From assembly GCF_029227915.1 (NCBI RefSeq), contig NC_079885.1, positions 2,790,001 through 2,854,000 on the forward strand: a DNA stretch of 64,000 nt, in the 5' to 3' direction. Positions 63,281 to 64,000 of the stretch are shown here, piece after piece. Numbering within the stretch: the stretch's first letter is position 1; the number at the start of each line of letters is the position of its first letter. The translations under genes and the position numbers were made by a program. This DNA comes from Hydractinia symbiolongicarpus. Taxonomy: Eukaryota > Cnidaria > Hydrozoa > Anthoathecata > Hydractiniidae. Under the pieces are notes generated by a model. It ran no database searches. It was not told the DNA's origin and worked only from the letters and a program-made list of their open reading frames with translations.

Positions 63281-64000
63281 CGTTCGGGAAATCAGTTTAC
63301 TCCTTGGGTACTTTCTTTATATACATTCAACTATACGGGCCAAGCCCGGGATTTACCGGAAATCGGGAGTTTTCGTTTGCCGGCGATTAAACCACTTTCA
63401 TTAAGCGTCTCATCAAAAATGAAAACATTTTTAAAAACTACAAGTCTCATGGACTTTAGTGGTGAAATAATAATTTAAAAAATCGTTCGGGAAATCAGTT
63501 TACTTCTTGGGTACTTTCTTTATATACATTCAACTATACGGGCCAAGCCCGGGATTTACGGGAAATCGCGAGTTTTCGTTTGCCGGCGATTAAACTTATT
63601 TTATTCAGCGTCTTATCAAAAATGAAAACATTTTTGAAAACTACAAGTCTTATGCGTTTTAGTGGTGAAAAAATAATTTAAAAAATCGTTCTGGAAATGA
63701 GTTTACTCACAGGGTACTTTCTTTGTATATATTCGACTATACGGGCCAAGCCCAGGATTTACGGGAAATCGCGGGTTTTCGTTTGCCGGCGATTACACCT
63801 CTTTCATTAAGCGTCTCATCAAAAATGAAAACATTTTTGAAAACTACAATTCTCATGCATTTCAGTGGTGAAAAAAAAATTTAAAAAATCATGCGGGAAA
63901 TGAGTTTACTCCCTGGGTACTTTCTTTGTATACATTCGACTACACGGGCCAAGCCCGGCATTTACGGAAAATCGCGGGTTTTCGTTTGCAGGCGATTAAA

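Larger units (their letters stand above)
1..64000 (+). repeat. Tandem satellite array, ~203-bp monomer, head-to-tail, no interruption
   Basis: The anchor TTTGCCGGCGATTAAAC recurs about every 203 bp from base 1 (slightly variant there) to about 63985, which gives roughly 315 monomers. Other landmarks keep the same order and orientation in every monomer: AGCGTCTCATCAAAAATG, ACTACAAGTCTCATG, TTTTAGTGGTGAAAA, GGGTACTTTCTTTGTATAC and GGGATTTACGGGAAATCGC. No reversed copy, transposon, low-complexity break or unique spacer was seen, and both window ends fall inside the array. Most monomers are 202-203 bp, with rare 1-6 bp indels and a few truncated units near 47, 57 and 61 kb. Arrays like this are typical of eukaryotic centromeric, pericentromeric or knob heterochromatin. 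Which of these applies here is inference. The family is not recognised. Confidence 0.98.
56340..64000 (+). repeat. Irregular satellite region after the regular HOR
   Basis: After the last full 5-mer copy, order breaks down. The region holds deletion-junction blocks at about 56.6 and 60.8 kb, an intervening 5-mer-like stretch at about 58.8-60.8 kb, and GAGTTAACTC/CGGCCCAAGC monomers near 57.85, 58.25 and 62.68 kb like those at 35.2 kb. The window ends within a monomer (TTTGCAGGCGATTAAA). No gene or foreign sequence is present. Confidence 0.8.

Noticed and set aside
1-64000. CRISPR-like array
   Set aside because: The repeat is the whole 203-bp unit. There are no short repeats separated by unique spacers and no cas genes.
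1-64000. Leucine-rich or other protein repeat encoded by a giant repetitive gene
   Set aside because: The period is not a multiple of three and stops occur in all frames within one or two monomers.
1-64000. Telomeric or rDNA-type repeat
   Set aside because: No short G-rich telomere unit and no ribosomal RNA motif was seen. Monomer length and composition do not fit either.

Overview
The whole 64 kb window is one uninterrupted tandem satellite DNA array. A monomer of about 203 bp is repeated head to tail roughly 315 times, always in the same orientation. I see no unique sequence, gene, RNA gene, transposon or inversion, and both window edges lie inside the array. An array this long, with nested higher-order repeats (HORs), points to a eukaryotic genome and to centromeric, pericentromeric or other constitutive heterochromatin. 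I do not recognise the family and cannot name the organism. A hand-built consensus has about 38% GC and 13 CpG sites, against about 7 expected from its base composition. That is unusual for a satellite in a heavily CpG-methylated genome.

Monomer anatomy, counting from the conserved TTTGCCGGCG: an AT-rich half (about 26% GC, many short A- and T-tracts) is followed by a GC-richer half (about 50% GC). The second half holds a GTATAC palindrome, a CGGGC/GCCCG dyad, a CGGGAAATCGCGGG stretch and the next GCCGGC. Two broad monomer classes are intermixed. The A class has ATTCG...CGGGCCAAGCCCG and usually CTCACAGGG. The G class has TTTTGAC...CGGGCCGAGTCCG and usually CTCCCTGGG.

Layout. 1-6.2 kb: 4-monomer units and a 2,434-bp-offset duplication. 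7.4-8.2 kb: a dimer duplication. 7.8-13.5 kb: a block duplicated at 20.6-25.7 kb. 13.9-18.4 and 18.7-22 kb: 8-monomer units of about 1,623 bp. 24.7-26.5 kb: a 5-monomer duplication. 26.8-28.1 kb: another copy of the 13.7-14.9 kb block. 28.1-31.3 kb: a mosaic of the same variants. 31.3-32.9 kb: a 4-monomer unit of 811 bp. Near 32.9-33.0 kb the set of monomer variants changes sharply. 33.2-34.4 kb: a 3-monomer duplication. 35.2-39.2 kb: two families of 812-bp 4-monomer HORs. 39.2-48.2 kb: irregular 5-monomer HORs. 48.2-56.3 kb: eight regular copies of a 5-monomer HOR of about 1,013 bp, themselves partly organised in groups of three (about 3,040 bp). 56.3-64 kb: irregular, with a block carrying two deletion junctions that recurs three times (46.5, 56.6 and 60.8 kb).

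Open reading frames of 64-122 codons recur with the repeat on both strands. I treat them as by-products of the monomer: the period is not a multiple of three, each frame is usually closed within about one monomer, and no start or product is distinctive. Nothing here supports a protein-coding gene. Block boundaries were read by eye from marker variants and are mostly good to within a monomer.
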